From: Klebsormidium nitens
Taxonomy: Eukaryota; Streptophyta; Klebsormidiophyceae; Klebsormidiales; Klebsormidiaceae
Reading direction: 5' to 3'
NCBI GenBank assembly: GCA_000708835.1
Contig: DF237114.1
Span: 1-64,000 of the forward strand
Length of the DNA stretch: 64,000 bases
The translations under genes and the position numbers were made by a program. The notes under the pieces were generated by a model. The model worked only from the letters and a program-made list of their open reading frames with translations. It was not told the DNA's origin and did not search any database. Below, piece by piece: positions 62,716-64,000 of the stretch. How positions within the stretch are numbered: the first letter of the stretch is position 1; every line of letters starts with the position of its first letter.

Positions 62716-63620
62716 TTCGGGACCTATGGAGAGACGGTGCCATGTTGATGCAAAAGCAGCGTTTGCAGCATTGGCTACGTCGGCAGGCACGCGAGTGAGC
62801 CTTTCTTGTATTTACTCAAATACCTTGTGGGCCGATTTAGCTACCGGATGAAAGCTCTCTGGGCCAAGGGAGGCAACGAGCTTGAGTATCTAGAACGGCT
62901 GTGCCTAAACGCAGCCATTCCGGTTCGCCTTTGAGCCGCGAGTCGAACCCGCAATATTATTGCAACATGTTCAAGCTAGCAAACCGTCTAAACAGCACTG
63001 CTTTCCTTCTGACCTCTGAAAATTGTCAATCTGCCGTTGTAAGCCAGCGGTAATCATGGGCGTGCGTTCCACAGAACCTCCAACGTCTGCTTCTTCTCAG
63101 CCTGCACGTCTCCTACTGTCGTAGGGACGTAACCTACAGTAGATTCCTAGGGTTTTGTGGTTAGGAATTTCTATGGTGACCCGGTCGTTCTTCATTTGAA
63201 GGGCTCACCGGGGGAAACAGCGGCATAGTGCATGGGACCAGCAGTGACGCTATCCAGATTTGAACCAAGGCGACTGCCCATCAGATCTTGAGACTCTCGA
63301 GCAAGAGGCTTCTTTTTTGCAGATGTGAAATATGTGAAGCGAGCGTGCCAGCTGCGTGTCGCGGGTCCACTTGCGCGCGGCCGCTGCCGCGGCACACAGC
63401 AGCGGCCACGCACGGCGGCCAGCCGGGCGGTGAGTCCGCACCTCAACTTTTGCAAAAGTTTGCATTCGAAAGTCGAGGAGAACTTCTGAGGAGAACTTCG
63501 AGGAAACTTTTGAACTTGTGGAGAAAGTTGTTATTCTAGAGACATTTCTGGAAAGCATAAGGAGGTTCGAGACCGCATTACAGCTAGCAGCGCGCGGCGC
63601 GGGTGTGTTGCACCGGACGT
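62716..63620 (+). repeat. 0.85-kb tandem unit, copy 2
   Basis: Direct neighbour of copy 1 with landmarks GGTGCCA (62736), CACAGAACCTC (63070), TGAAGGGCTCACCGG (63197), ATGTGAAGCGAG (63332) and GCAGCGCGCGGCGCG (63587). The GC-rich blocks (62520-62680 and 63355-63430) stand out from the balanced surroundings. Confidence 0.85.
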
Positions 63621-64000
63621 TTACACCGTAACAGCACCTCATGAAGCGTTGCATCATGTTCTGAATAGGTGACTCGCTTAACTTCTCTTACCTAGGGACT
63701 GGGCAGCCCTTCGGCCCCCCCGTCTCCTCCGTTTGAGGATTTTCTCCCCCATTAGGAACCAGTGGATCCTGGTCTGACCACTGGCGAGTGACCGACGTCG
63801 TTTTTTTACGCAGTCCTGGACTCCTTGCACAGCCTGCCGATACCCCTCCGATATTGCGAAGGTCGCTTTCGTGAATATGGATATGCCAGGAATTGGACTT
63901 GCGCGTGCCTTGACGTAGTCGGCCATCGGCAGTACGTCAAAGTCGAAAGAGCTTTGCGATGCCGGCCTGCGTATCTTAGCAGTCCTTTTACTCGTCTCTG

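Larger units (their letters stand above)
36050..63700. repeat. Field of old, diverged tandem repeats without intact genes
   Basis: Short landmarks recur many times in the same orientation. GGCAACGATGAGCT or a near variant lies at 38457, 40537, 42914, 45446, 48573, 51444 and (shortened) 62872. GCGGCAAAGAC-type strings lie near 47571, 50893, 54451, 56211 and 59057. Longer aligned pairs are listed separately. Spacing between neighbouring landmarks is roughly 2-3.5 kb. All ORFs are short and overlap on both strands, with stops in every frame. The whole looks like an ancient tandemly amplified unit, perhaps a gene family, that has decayed. No transposase, reverse transcriptase or long terminal repeats were recognised. 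Confidence 0.7.

Noticed and set aside
62900-63000. tRNA-like block on the minus strand (GCGGGTTCGACTCGC)
   Set aside because: The T-loop sequence is suggestive, but the T stem and acceptor stem do not pair properly and no anticodon arm fits. It belongs to the repeat unit.
63678-63926. 82-codon minus-strand ORF MADYVKARASPIPGIS... at the window end
   Set aside because: It has a good start context and ordinary composition, but no domain and no confirmed splice partners, and the window ends just upstream. Left unannotated.
1-64000. CRISPR array, rRNA genes or a bacterial operon
   Set aside because: No regularly spaced identical short repeats, no rRNA core motifs, and splice-rich genes show this is eukaryotic nuclear DNA.

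Overview
The window is nuclear DNA of a photosynthetic eukaryote, most likely a streptophyte (green-plant lineage) alga of the Klebsormidium type. This is inferred from multi-exon genes with GT-AG introns, GC-rich coding exons, a plant-type pseudo-response regulator with a CCT domain, a plant-type DUF2828/vWA protein and plastid-like N-termini. No species could be confirmed from sequence alone. Exon structures below were built by hand from splice signals, reading phase and family similarity.

Layout. About 1.7-3.9 kb (+): a small unrecognised gene with a plastid-like N-terminus. 9.2-5.2 kb (-): a four-exon DUF2828/vWA gene with an apparent frameshift in a GC-only stretch. 11.6-10.6 kb (-): a single-exon F-box-like gene. 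19.4-13.8 kb (-): a six-exon clock-type PRR (receiver, long disordered linker, His-rich tract, CCT); two evening-element cores and a G-box lie upstream of its start. 21.0-21.5 kb: a complete 444-bp non-autonomous DNA transposon with 15-bp inverted termini and an 8-bp target duplication. 23.9-25.6 kb (+): a five-exon gene of unknown function. 25.7-26.1 kb: a 50-bp minisatellite. 26.4-28.8 kb (+): a Mutator-like DDE transposase interrupted by one in-frame TAG. A 791-bp assembly gap and an acidic ORF follow. 30.6-31.5 kb: a long imperfect hairpin and an inverted, nearly identical copy of the first exon of the 23.9-kb gene. 32.0-35.1 kb (+): a four-exon DUF1223 (thioredoxin-fold, CSSCPP) gene with a predicted N-myristoylation signal.

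From about 36 kb to 63.7 kb no intact gene was found. The stretch is a large field of old, diverged tandem repeats. Pairs of segments recur at about 4.45 kb, 2.85 kb and 0.83-0.87 kb spacing. One short cysteine-containing peptide pattern survives in four copies, one of them with a stop codon, so at least part of the field looks like a decayed tandem gene family.

The genes do not form a pathway. They read as ordinary housekeeping and regulatory genes beside a transposon-rich, repeat-expanded block. The least expected items are the hAT-like element with its exact target duplication, the inverted gene-fragment copy flanked by 22-bp direct repeats, the long hairpin beside it, the evening elements before the PRR gene, and the 27-kb repeat field.
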